From a virus: 40,400 nt of DNA. The stretch covers positions 1 through 40,400 of the IMG/VR virus record IMGVR_UViG_3300045141_000480; one strand, 5' to 3'. Of the stretch, positions 1 through 6,416 are shown piece after piece. Position 1 is the stretch's first letter. Each line of letters begins with the position of its first letter. Under the pieces are notes generated by a model. The model saw nothing but the letters and a program-made list of their open reading frames with translations, did no database searches and was not told where the DNA came from. The position numbers and the translations under genes were made by a program.

Positions 1-127
1 AGGCACAGGTGGCGCAACTCATGCGAGAACGTCCTGCTGTGGTAGGGAATCCCTTCACGCCGAGTCCGCTGCTAGGTGGACCACGATGACTGACATGACC
101 ACGCCGGGAGCGGGTGAGGGGGAGCGG
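1..127. repeat. Terminal redundancy, left copy (circular assembly overlap)
   Basis: Bases 1-127 are identical to bases 40274-40400. The repeat is in direct orientation and sits at the very ends of the sequence, so the sequence closes to a circle of about 40,273 bp. A length of exactly 127 equals a commonly used maximum assembler k-mer. It is therefore more likely an assembly overlap of a circular or circularly permuted molecule than a biological terminal repeat. Bases 1-89 are the 3' part of the small gene whose complete copy is at 40222-40362. Confidence 0.95.
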
Positions 128-649
128 TGGGAGACGGTCGAGTACAAGAACGGGGCTTACTCGTTCTGGTCTGTCGTGTCGATGCCCATGAATCGTCAGG
201 TAGCGCAGTGCCTCACAGAGGCAGACGCCGACCTCATCGTGAGGCTGCACAACGAGCGGGCAACTACCGAGGATTCCTCGGTAGTTCAGGCGCGCGAGGC
301 CGACCAGCAGACCATCGCAGACTTGAGGGAAGAGCGAGTAGCTCATCTCCAAATAATCAAGGACGAGTTGCAGAATCGGGAGTGGTTTGAGCAGACCATC
401 GCAGAGCTACGGAAGGCGCTGGATGCTGTGGTGGCTGTGGCTGACAAAGGCCCTGGCGTACTGGCTGAGATTCAGTTGATGCCCCGGAAGCTTCAGGATG
501 CGCGGCTCAAGGAACATAACCACGAGAGTGACGCGGCCATAGCATTAGCGCGCAAGGCTCTCGCCGCCATCGCCGCAACAGAGGAGCCACACGACCGCGT
601 TGGTGGGCTGATGAGCATCCCGGCCTACAAGGCACCAGAGGCGAAGTAA
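86..649 (+). CDS. Hypothetical protein with helical coiled-coil segment
   Basis: 187 residues, no family recognised. The N-terminal ~60 residues are mixed (aromatic-rich, with VEYKNGAYSFWSVVSMP). Residues ~65-120 are charged and helical with two similar stretches, QQTIADLREERV and EQTIAELRKALD, giving a coiled-coil look; the C-terminus is Ala-rich. The ATG at 86 overlaps the TGA of the upstream small gene as ATGA, and the stop shares one base with the next start, so it is translationally coupled in the run leading to xis/int. Its first 42 bases are repeated at 40359-40400 because of the circular overlap. Confidence 0.75.
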   Translation: MTDMTTPGAGEGERWETVEYKNGAYSFWSVVSMPMNRQVAQCLTEADADLIVRLHNERATTEDSSVVQAREADQQTIADLREERVAHLQIIKDELQNREWFEQTIAELRKALDAVVAVADKGPGVLAEIQLMPRKLQDARLKEHNHESDAAIALARKALAAIAATEEPHDRVGGLMSIPAYKAPEAK

Positions 650-891
650 TGTTCAGACGATTAAAGACTGCTATTCATGTGCTTCGTGGTCGGCCAATCA
701 TTCAGGGAGTGAAACTATATCCAGGCCCAGGTCTAATAACCATGAGCTTTGTGGAGAACATGCACTTTGTAGACTGTTCTCTCGATTGTGGAGATGGGGC
801 GGACTATCTCAATCCGGAAACGGGTGAGTTCACGCCTGCCGCTGGATTCCAGTATGGGATTTTCATTAAGGCACCGGAGGCAGGACAGTGA
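649..891 (+). CDS. Small hypothetical protein
   Basis: 80 residues, not recognised. It begins with a basic N-terminus (MFRRLKTAIHVLRGR), followed by a mostly beta-type sequence with two Cys (residues 43 and 47) and a Gly/Asp-rich loop. The start overlaps the previous stop by one base (TAATG). Codon use and G+C are lower than in the following int gene, which hints at a separate origin for this pair of small genes. Function unknown; possibly a nonessential accessory gene near the integration module. Confidence 0.65.
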   Translation: MFRRLKTAIHVLRGRPIIQGVKLYPGPGLITMSFVENMHFVDCSLDCGDGADYLNPETGEFTPAAGFQYGIFIKAPEAGQ

Positions 892-1100
892 GCGTTAACC
901 CCATGGATTGGCCTGCGCGCCCAGACTTAGAGGCCACCATCGCTGACCTGGAGGACCAGAGGGCAGCGGTACTAGCTGCATGTGACGAGTTCTCGCAGCC
1001 AGGAGACAACGGCACATCGGGCTGGTCGTTAGCCCAAATCATCCGCGCCCTGCTCTCCCCCGCGCCGGCAGACGCAGCACACGAGGAGGGGACGCCATGA
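888..1100 (+). CDS. Small hypothetical protein
   Basis: 70 residues from a GTG that overlaps the preceding TGA (GTGA). A helical middle (LEATIADLEDQRAAVLAACDE) is followed by a Pro/Ala-rich acidic tail. The ATIADLEDQ stretch resembles the TIADLRE and TIAELRK heptads of the 86-649 protein, so the two may be distantly related or may interact through helices; this is inference. The stop overlaps the next start as ATGA, so it is part of the same transcript as xis and int. Confidence 0.65.
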   Translation: MSVNPMDWPARPDLEATIADLEDQRAAVLAACDEFSQPGDNGTSGWSLAQIIRALLSPAPADAAHEEGTP

Positions 1101-1360
1101 GGACGAGCGAGCCCAGGGGTCCGGTGGGTGTCTCGCCGGAGGAGTACGCCCGCGAGCACGGCCTTCAACCGGACCACGTCCGCAGTCTGCTGCGCCGCGG
1201 CCAAATCTCCGGCCGGCAGTTCGGGAGGATCTGGCGGGTACTGCCCGACGCTCCCGCCCACGACGACCACGACGCCGTAGCGGAGGCCAGGGCCGAGGCC
1301 GCCCGTCTGCGCGAGGAGCTGGCCGCAATCAAGGCGCGCATCGAAGCGGTCCTGCGTTAA
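1097..1360 (+). CDS. xis: Excisionase-like helix-turn-helix protein
   Basis: 87 residues. Residues ~12-48 read as a MerR/Xis-type winged helix (SPEEYAREHGLQPDHVRSLL, then RRGQISGRQFGRIWRV): a first helix, a turn, a recognition helix ending in Arg residues and a short beta wing ending in WRV, as in HTH_17/excisionase proteins. The C-terminal ~30 residues form an Ala/Glu/Arg-rich helix that could dimerise. It lies directly upstream of the integrase, one base apart, which is the usual place for a recombination directionality factor. The gene symbol is by family and position only; an ordinary regulator is possible. Confidence 0.7.
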   Translation: MRTSEPRGPVGVSPEEYAREHGLQPDHVRSLLRRGQISGRQFGRIWRVLPDAPAHDDHDAVAEARAEAARLREELAAIKARIEAVLR

Positions 1361-1361
1361 T

Positions 1362-2495
1362 ATGCTCGCGATGACCCCGATCCGCCGCTCCTCGGTCAAG
1401 GGACACCCTGGCATCCAGGTCTACGACGCCAAACGCGCCCTCCCCTCCCAGGCCAAGCGCTACATCCCCACCGCCTTCTACAAGGGCGAGCGCCGGCAGG
1501 GACCCACCTTCGTCACGATCCGCGAAGCCGAGGCCTGGAAGCACGAGGAGGAGCGGGCCATGAAGGGCGGCCAGGACAACCTCTCGCGCCTCACCCTGGC
1601 CGAGTTCATCGACCAGCGCTGGTGGCCCGACATCGTGAACAACCCCAAACCCGACGGCAGCATGCGCGCCGCCGAAACGCTCAAGTCGTTCGGCACGAGC
1701 ATCAAGCACGTCAAGCGCCTCCTCGGACGCAAGCAGATGCGCGCGCTTCAGCCCTCCGACGTCGATGACTTCAAGACGGCGATGCGGGCCGAGGGCATGG
1801 GGCGCGACGCCCAGCGCCACGCCTTCGCGCGCCTGCGCCAGGTCCTGGTCTGGGCCGTAGAGCGCCGCGTCCTCGGCTACAACCCGGCAGCACCCGTAGA
1901 CCCGCCGGCGGCCTCACCCAGCCGCGAGCCCCAGTTCACCCCCGAGCTCCTGACGCAAATCGTCAGGGAGGCGGACACGACCTGGTACGGCACCTTCATC
2001 AAGCTCGCGATGTGCACCGGCCTGACCTTTTCCGAGCAGACAAACCTCCTCTGGGCCGACATCGACTTCGCCGAGCGGAAGGTTGCCGTCACCAAGGGCA
2101 AGACCCGGGCCCGCGTCGCCAGCATCGGCATCGGCGCCGCGACCATCGCCATGCTCCAGCAGCACCGCTACGAGCAGGCGCGCTACTTCGTCGATATGGG
2201 CCAGGCGCCGCCTCAGCAGGTCTTCACCCGCCTCGACGGTGCCTCCGTGACCTTCATCACCTTCCGCCGCCACGTCTGGGTGCCCCTGCGCGAGCGCCTT
2301 GACGTACCCTGGCTCCACTTCCACGACCTGCGCCACGTCACCGCTTCGCTTATGGCTAAGGCCGGCATCCCCGACGCGGTGAGGCAGGACCGCATGCGCC
2401 ACGCTACGGCGCGTATGACCCGTCTCTACACCCAGACCGACCTCAGCCAGCAGCAGGAGGCCGCAGAGGCCGTGGAGAGGCTCCTGGGGCTGTGA
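1362..2495 (+). CDS. int: Tyrosine integrase (unusual box I)
   Basis: 377 residues, the usual length for a phage tyrosine recombinase. The order is an N-terminal arm-binding part (~10-75), a SAM-like core-binding domain (~85-185) and a catalytic domain (~195-377). Visible catalytic residues are H321-D-L-R324-H325, H347 and the nucleophile Y356 (TRLYTQ), with the H-to-Y spacing of nine that is normal. The beta-hairpin Lys is probably K245 or K247. Box I, normally TGLR.SE, reads CTGLTFSEQ, so the first catalytic Arg is Thr at residue 222. The protein should mediate attP/attB recombination if active. It is co-transcribed with the Xis-like gene. A second start codon (ATG, residue 4) is possible. 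Confidence 0.92.
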   Translation: MLAMTPIRRSSVKGHPGIQVYDAKRALPSQAKRYIPTAFYKGERRQGPTFVTIREAEAWKHEEERAMKGGQDNLSRLTLAEFIDQRWWPDIVNNPKPDGSMRAAETLKSFGTSIKHVKRLLGRKQMRALQPSDVDDFKTAMRAEGMGRDAQRHAFARLRQVLVWAVERRVLGYNPAAPVDPPAASPSREPQFTPELLTQIVREADTTWYGTFIKLAMCTGLTFSEQTNLLWADIDFAERKVAVTKGKTRARVASIGIGAATIAMLQQHRYEQARYFVDMGQAPPQQVFTRLDGASVTFITFRRHVWVPLRERLDVPWLHFHDLRHVTASLMAKAGIPDAVRQDRMRHATARMTRLYTQTDLSQQQEAAEAVERLLGL

Positions 2496-2713
2496 GCGAG
2501 CAATTCGCTGAGGGATATGCCTCCCGAAGCGGCACCACCGTCGAGGCTCTGCGCGCCCTGGGCCGTGAACCTTGTCCCTGCGACTGCGGCGAGGATGGCT
2601 GCGAGGGCTGGCAGATGGCCCACGTGAAAGAGCTCGAACGGGCCGAAGCGCAGGGAATCCTCTCACCGCGAGAAAAGGCCGACCTGCTCTGGGTCAGGGC
2701 TCACAGGGAATGA
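2492..2713 (+). CDS. Small Cys-rich hypothetical protein
   Basis: 73 residues from a GTG that overlaps the int stop (GTGA). The central PCPCDCGEDGCEGW motif has four Cys within ten residues and could bind a metal; the rest is helical and charged. It overlaps the next start as ATGA. No family recognised. The tight coupling to int suggests it belongs to the same transcript. Confidence 0.65.
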   Translation: MSEQFAEGYASRSGTTVEALRALGREPCPCDCGEDGCEGWQMAHVKELERAEAQGILSPREKADLLWVRAHRE

Positions 2714-3036
2714 AGCACTACATCCTCGACCCCGGCAACCCTCACGAGGTCAAAGAGGTCGGCTTCGACGAGTGGCTGGAGTGGGCCAGGGTGCGCTTTG
2801 AGGACCAGCAGGTGTGCCGGGTCGATAAGACGGTCATCGACGGCGACTGCATGGTCTCCACCGTCTTCCTCGGCCTCGACCACAACTTCCTCCCCGACGG
2901 TCTGCCCATCCTCTTCGAGACGCTGGTCTTCGGCGGTGAGCATGACGGCCTGATGCAGCGTTACGCGACCTGGGACGAGGCCGCTATTGGGCACAAAGAG
3001 GTGGTCGAGAAGGTCATGGCCCAGACCCCGTTTTAA
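2710..3036 (+). CDS. Conserved phage-type hypothetical protein
   Basis: 108 residues. The ATG at 2710 was chosen because it overlaps the upstream TGA (ATGA); the longer in-frame extension runs through the previous gene and is a shadow. The sequence VSTVFLGLDHNF, LFETLVFGG and RYATWDEAAIGH is a pattern I recall from small uncharacterised phage and prophage proteins. It is a compact alpha/beta protein of unknown function. It is the last gene before the 274-bp gap that looks like attP. Confidence 0.8.
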   Translation: MKHYILDPGNPHEVKEVGFDEWLEWARVRFEDQQVCRVDKTVIDGDCMVSTVFLGLDHNFLPDGLPILFETLVFGGEHDGLMQRYATWDEAAIGHKEVVEKVMAQTPF

Positions 3037-3062
3037 GGCTAAAAAAGGCGTCCGGATTTCGT

Positions 3063-3087
3063 ACACTCAGTAAATACGCTGTAATTT
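3063..3087 (+). repeat. 25-bp direct repeat, copy A (arm-type site candidate)
   Basis: Starts ACACTCAGTAAATAC and ends CTGTAATTT. It matches copy B (3249-3273) at 23 of 25 positions. Inside each copy an octamer like CTCTGTAA appears twice with 11-base spacing, about one helical turn. Confidence 0.75.
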
Positions 3088-3248
3088 GCGCTAGAATGCC
3101 TCCGTGCAGACTCGAATCCGGACTTTTGTACAATACCCCACATGTATTGGTCGCCTTGGAGTTGGCGTAATCTCAGCCCCTTTGCGCGCCCATTTCGTAT
3201 CTGAAATCGCCCGAACATACGTCCTGACGGCGTTTACGCGGCGTAGGG

Positions 3249-3273
3249 ACACTCTGTAAATACTCTGTAATTT
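3249..3273 (+). repeat. 25-bp direct repeat, copy B (arm-type site candidate)
   Basis: Starts ACACTCTGTAAATAC and ends CTGTAATTT. It contains two exact CTCTGTAA octamers 11 bases apart and lies 186 bases downstream of copy A. Function inferred: integrase or Xis arm binding, or an operator. Confidence 0.75.
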
Positions 3274-3310
3274 CCCGGGCCATTTCTTACCTACTAGTAG
3301 AGAGGCAGCC

Positions 3311-3661
3311 GTGGAGGCACTCACCACCCAATCCGACGAATGGCTGCCCGCCCTCGACGGTGATGCCCGTGCCCTCGGCCTGATGAAGCGTCACTATTCC
3401 TGGCGTGACTACCGTGACCGACGCCCCCACCGCCTCTTCGTCGGCCCCGGCGAGAAGATGGTCCTGCTCTCGCGCGACTGCCGGGCGTTGTTCGTCTGGC
3501 GTCGCTTTATCGACAAGAGCGGCCAGCAAGGCGTTAACTGCGCTGTGTTCCGCAACGAAGGCGAGGCTCTGTCCAGCCAGCTTATTCGTCAGGCTGTCGC
3601 TCTCGCCTGGCACCGCTGGCCCGCCCTGAGGAAGAGGACGAGCCTGAAGAGGCGGAAGTAG
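3311..3661 (+). CDS. Conserved hypothetical phage protein with apparently altered C-terminus
   Basis: 116 residues from a GTG. The middle (LFVGPGEKMVLLS, ALFVWRRFIDKSGQQGVNCA, FRNEGEALSS) recalls a family of uncharacterised phage proteins near terminase genes, which in my memory continues after the AWxRWP motif into a longer acetyltransferase-like C-terminus. Here the frame ends soon after AWHRWP with a short Lys/Arg tail. The -1 frame continues with a Glu/Asp/Pro/Ala-rich tail ending at the TGA 3700-3702. The gene may be truncated, frameshifted or simply short. No function assigned. It is the first gene of the late block. Confidence 0.7.
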   Translation: MEALTTQSDEWLPALDGDARALGLMKRHYSWRDYRDRRPHRLFVGPGEKMVLLSRDCRALFVWRRFIDKSGQQGVNCAVFRNEGEALSSQLIRQAVALAWHRWPALRKRTSLKRRK

Positions 3662-3733
3662 AAGAGGCAGACGCCCCCGAGGAAGCCTCTCCGGCGGCAT
3701 GACCACGACCCAGGCTTGGAGGTTTAACAGCGC

Positions 3734-4282
3734 TTGACGACGCAACCAAACACCCTTGAACAGCCCGTCGTACGAGAGCAAATCAAGGCGGCAATCCTTG
3801 ATGGCAAGTCGGATTCTGCTATCGCGAAGGTCCACGGCGTCACCCGCCAGGCGATTCACTTCTTTCGTCGCCGCCACGCAGCCGAACTCGCCCCGGTCAT
3901 CAAGGCCATCGAAAAGAGCATCGAAGACTACGCCATCGCTTCGAAGTTGCGGCGGGTGGCTGCGATGGATGACCGTTGGCAGCGAGGGATTGCGCTGATC
4001 CAGGCTCGTGCCGCTGACACCCGCTACCAAAGCGAACCGGGCTACTCAACCGGCATCATGGTTCATCGGCTCAAGTCTGTTGGGAGCGGTGACAGCGCGG
4101 AAATCGTAGACGAATTCGCCTTTGACTCTAGTCTTTATGCCTCCTTGCTGGCGCTGGAAACTGCTGTGTCAGACCAGATGGGCCAGACTCCGCGACCGGA
4201 CACCCACGTCGGCGACCAGAACATCTTTATCTTTGAGGTAATTGCCCCTCGTGACCACGGCGGCATCCCCCAACTCGGCTAA
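3734..4282 (+). CDS. terS: Terminase small subunit (putative)
   Basis: 182 residues from a TTG preceded by GGAGG at a spacing of about eleven. Residues ~12-50 form a helix-turn-helix (IKAAILDGKSDSAIAKVHGV then TRQAIHFFRRRH), the kind of DNA-binding head found in small terminase subunits. Helices follow that could oligomerise. It lies immediately upstream of the large terminase and overlaps it by about 40 bases. Small terminases are poorly conserved, so the call rests on the HTH plus position. It would recognise the packaging site and regulate the large subunit. Confidence 0.72.
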   Translation: MTTQPNTLEQPVVREQIKAAILDGKSDSAIAKVHGVTRQAIHFFRRRHAAELAPVIKAIEKSIEDYAIASKLRRVAAMDDRWQRGIALIQARAADTRYQSEPGYSTGIMVHRLKSVGSGDSAEIVDEFAFDSSLYASLLALETAVSDQMGQTPRPDTHVGDQNIFIFEVIAPRDHGGIPQLG

Positions 4283-5723
4283 TGAGGCGCGCGTTAGTCT
4301 CAAGCTGCGCGGTGGCAACTGGGAGTTGTGGTGCGCCCGCGAGCGCGAGATCCTGGTTGAGGGTCCGCGTGGCACCGGCAAGACGCGGACCATCCTCGAA
4401 CTGCTGGACGCCCTGTGCCGGCAGTTCTCCGGTCTGGCAGTGCTCATCGTCCGCAAGTACCAGCGCACTCTTGCCACTACCTGCCTCAAGACATTCAACG
4501 AACAGGTTTTGCCTTCTCGGGGTGGCGGCGTTAGTTATTTCGGTGGCTCGGACTTCGAGCCTGCCGCTTATCGCTACTCGAACGGTTCCCGCATCGTTGT
4601 GGGCGGCATGGACAACGCTGACAAGGTCAAGTCGTCTGAGTACGACATCGTCTACGAGAACGAGGTAACAGAACTCTCTGAAGACGACCACGAGGCGCTG
4701 CTACCCCTGCTGCGCCACCAACTCAACGGCTCCCGCGTGCTGGAAGCGCAGCGCATCATCGGCGACTGTAACCCGGCTAACGCCGGTAACTGGGTTAACC
4801 AGCGCTGTGAGCGTGGACAGACGCGCCGTATCCGTACCACGCTCAAAGACAACCCGTCGTACTACGACGATGACGGCCACCTCACCGACATGGGGTCTGC
4901 TTATCTTGCGACCCTGACCAGTCTCACCGGCGCGCGCCGTGAACGCTGGCTCCTGGGCCTATGGACGGGCATGGAAGACGCCTGCTATCCCGTCTTTGAC
5001 CGTCAGGTGCACATCCGGCCGCTTGAGCCGGCCTTGCTCTTCAAGGCGACGATCATCTGGGTCGATTACGGCAGCCAGCACAAGTGCTCAGTCGGCGCCC
5101 TGAGCATCGACCAGTACAACCGCCGTTGGGCGCGTGAGTGCTGGGGCCAGCCTGACAAGGACCAGGGCAAGACCCTCAACCTCATCGTGGGTCAGTTCAA
5201 GCAGCGCTATGCCACCCGGCGAGGCCGCGTCGACCCTAACCAGTCGTTCCTTGCGGGGCAATACGGCTTTAACGTTGCCAAGGGCGGTAGTGGTGGCGCT
5301 GCTGGTGCCCCTCGTCTACACCGCGTCGACATCATGGAACCGTTGTTTTACAGCTACCCTGGCGGTCGCGTCCCGTCATTTCGTGAAGAGAAGAACCTCA
5401 TCGTCCCGCGGGGGCCATTTGCCGAGCCCGACTCTCCCGGCATCTTTCTGGTCGAAGGCGCTCCCGGTATTGACGAGCTCGCCGACCAGATTGAGGGCTA
5501 TCACTACGTTTTCTTTGACACCCCCCGCGGCAAGAGCAAAGACGTCTACCGTGACAACGAAGACCACGTTGCAGGCCTGGAATACGCCAACGAGGACTGG
5601 GAAGAGGGGCTAATCGTGGAGTACCTCGACCCGCAAGGGCGCAGCATCTACAAGACCGACCCGAGGCCGGTGCCCTACCGAGGCGCTAACGTACGCAACA
5701 AGGTGCGCGGAGGTGCGGCGTGA
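4242..5723 (+). CDS. terL: Terminase large subunit (ATPase-nuclease)
   Basis: 493 residues. It powers genome packaging and cuts concatemers. ATPase: Walker A GPRGTGKT (41-48), Walker B YDIVYENE (134-141) with catalytic Glu, motif III GDCNP (174-178). RNase H-like nuclease: D275 in WVDYG, D331 in VDPN, and an acidic cluster DNEDHVAGLEYA near residue 440. All expected motifs are present and the length is normal. Start uncertain: TTG 4242 has GAGG only three bases upstream, while GTG 4251 in the same frame is twelve bases away. Its stop overlaps the next GTG. Confidence 0.95.
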   Translation: MPLVTTAASPNSANEARVSLKLRGGNWELWCAREREILVEGPRGTGKTRTILELLDALCRQFSGLAVLIVRKYQRTLATTCLKTFNEQVLPSRGGGVSYFGGSDFEPAAYRYSNGSRIVVGGMDNADKVKSSEYDIVYENEVTELSEDDHEALLPLLRHQLNGSRVLEAQRIIGDCNPANAGNWVNQRCERGQTRRIRTTLKDNPSYYDDDGHLTDMGSAYLATLTSLTGARRERWLLGLWTGMEDACYPVFDRQVHIRPLEPALLFKATIIWVDYGSQHKCSVGALSIDQYNRRWARECWGQPDKDQGKTLNLIVGQFKQRYATRRGRVDPNQSFLAGQYGFNVAKGGSGGAAGAPRLHRVDIMEPLFYSYPGGRVPSFREEKNLIVPRGPFAEPDSPGIFLVEGAPGIDELADQIEGYHYVFFDTPRGKSKDVYRDNEDHVAGLEYANEDWEEGLIVEYLDPQGRSIYKTDPRPVPYRGANVRNKVRGGAA

Positions 5724-5893
5724 ACCCGAAACCGGTGCGTGAGGCCCGAGGCGGCTCGGCCGAGTGGTGCTCCAAATGCAGCCTCAAGGTCCTGCCGGTG
5801 GTGAGCCAGACCGGTGGCACCCGCGATAGCTGGCGCTGGGTCTGCCCTAACTGCTTCGTGCAGACCGAGCCTGCGGTGAGGGTGACGCTGTGA
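5720..5893 (+). CDS. Small zinc-ribbon protein
   Basis: 57 residues from a GTG that overlaps the terL stop (GTGA). Two CxxC knuckles, WCSKC (residues 17-20 for the Cys pair) and VCPNC, are separated by about 23 residues, giving a classic zinc-ribbon layout. Function unknown; similar tiny zinc proteins often lie near phage packaging genes. It ends nine bases before the 3' end of the antisense HNH gene, which separates it from the portal. Confidence 0.7.
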   Translation: MNPKPVREARGGSAEWCSKCSLKVLPVVSQTGGTRDSWRWVCPNCFVQTEPAVRVTL

Positions 5894-5901
5894 GCGAAGA
5901 G

Positions 5902-6339
5902 CTAAGCATGTCTTGCGCGCCATCGGTCACGGTTACATGCCCTGCACTGCCGCCAGCCGGTCTTCGGATTGACCCATGTATTGAAGAGGTTATAAGGGTG
6001 GCCCTGAGGGCAGTGTGTCTTCGCTTTCATTTGTGCACCGCTAATGCGTCCGGCATCACCGCGTCTGATATTCACCTTATGCGGCACAGCTTCGAGGTGG
6101 TTTGGTCTTACGCAGTTATGCACTCGACAAAGGTGGTCAAGTTCACAACCATCTGGAACCGGGCCAAAAGCGAAGGTATGAGCGCGGATTGTGCGGTCGC
6201 CTTCGTTGAACGACCCGTAACCGCGTTGGTCATGAGCGCCAGTCCAGAGCCAGCATGTCTCAGTCTTGATGACATGCTGCCAAAAGCGATCTTCTGGGGG
6301 AATGCGCGTAGAGCGGCCAGTCGTATATTGGTTGGGCAT
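5902..6339 (-). CDS. HNH endonuclease 1 (antisense, homing-type)
   Basis: 145 residues on the - strand. An N-terminal ETCWLWTG and RGYGSF motif leads into the HNH core: LDH (D68-H69), HNC (74-76) and NH (N80-H81), then HLEAV. A C-terminal zinc site follows: CPQGH (C110, H114) and CRAC (C132, C135). This is the architecture of free-standing phage HNH endonucleases that nick or cut DNA. GGAGG lies seven bases before the ATG. It is oriented against all neighbours, sits between packaging genes and has lower G+C than they do, so it is probably a mobile insertion. The overlapping + strand frame is a shadow. It is a clear paralogue of the gene at 24538-24996. Confidence 0.9.
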   Translation of the reverse strand: MPNQYTTGRSTRIPPEDRFWQHVIKTETCWLWTGAHDQRGYGSFNEGDRTIRAHTFAFGPVPDGCELDHLCRVHNCVRPNHLEAVPHKVNIRRGDAGRISGAQMKAKTHCPQGHPYNLFNTWVNPKTGWRQCRACNRDRWRARHA

Positions 6340-6402
6340 CGGGTAACCTCCGGTGTCTTGGGCCGAGCGTTTACAGCGCTGCGGCCCTTTAATTTTACCA
6401 CG
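6340..6402 (-). promoter_or_regulatory. Leader/promoter candidate of HNH endonuclease 1
   Basis: Read on the - strand, this gives GTAAAAT (6392-6398), GCAGCG (6377-6382) and GACACC (6352-6357) before the ribosome site GGAGG and the ATG. The same words in the same order and at nearly the same spacing (34 versus 36 bases from first to last) precede HNH 2. GTAAAAT could serve as a -10 element. Whether it is a promoter or part of the mobile unit is inference. Confidence 0.45.
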
Positions 6403-6416
6403 CTGGGGGTCTATTA

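Larger units (their letters stand above)
3037..3310. other. Intergenic region, candidate attP / late regulatory region
   Basis: 274 bases without a gene, AT-richer than its neighbours, between the integrase block and the packaging genes. It contains: a 25-bp direct repeat at 3063-3087 and 3249-3273 with two mismatches; a 9-bp perfect inverted repeat GTCCGGATT (3050-3058) / AATCCGGAC (3115-3123); a short inverted repeat CAATAC-N7-GTATTG (3131-3149) lying between the two direct repeats; and a palindrome CTACTAGTAG (3290-3299) just before the next gene. Repeats on both sides of a core with a 7-base spacer is the layout of a tyrosine-integrase attP. This is inference. Promoters for the late genes may also lie here. 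Confidence 0.45.

Noticed and set aside
866-1820. Long - strand frames opposite the small genes and int (as in many other GC-rich genes here)
   Set aside because: They mirror real + strand genes, are rich in Arg/Ala/Gly/Pro and show no domain; typical shadows of GC-rich coding DNA.
3106-3123. Possible tRNA T-arm remnant (GACTCGAATCCGGAC) near the attP-like site
   Set aside because: On neither strand do the flanks pair as a T stem, and no acceptor end fits, so it is not called a tRNA fragment.
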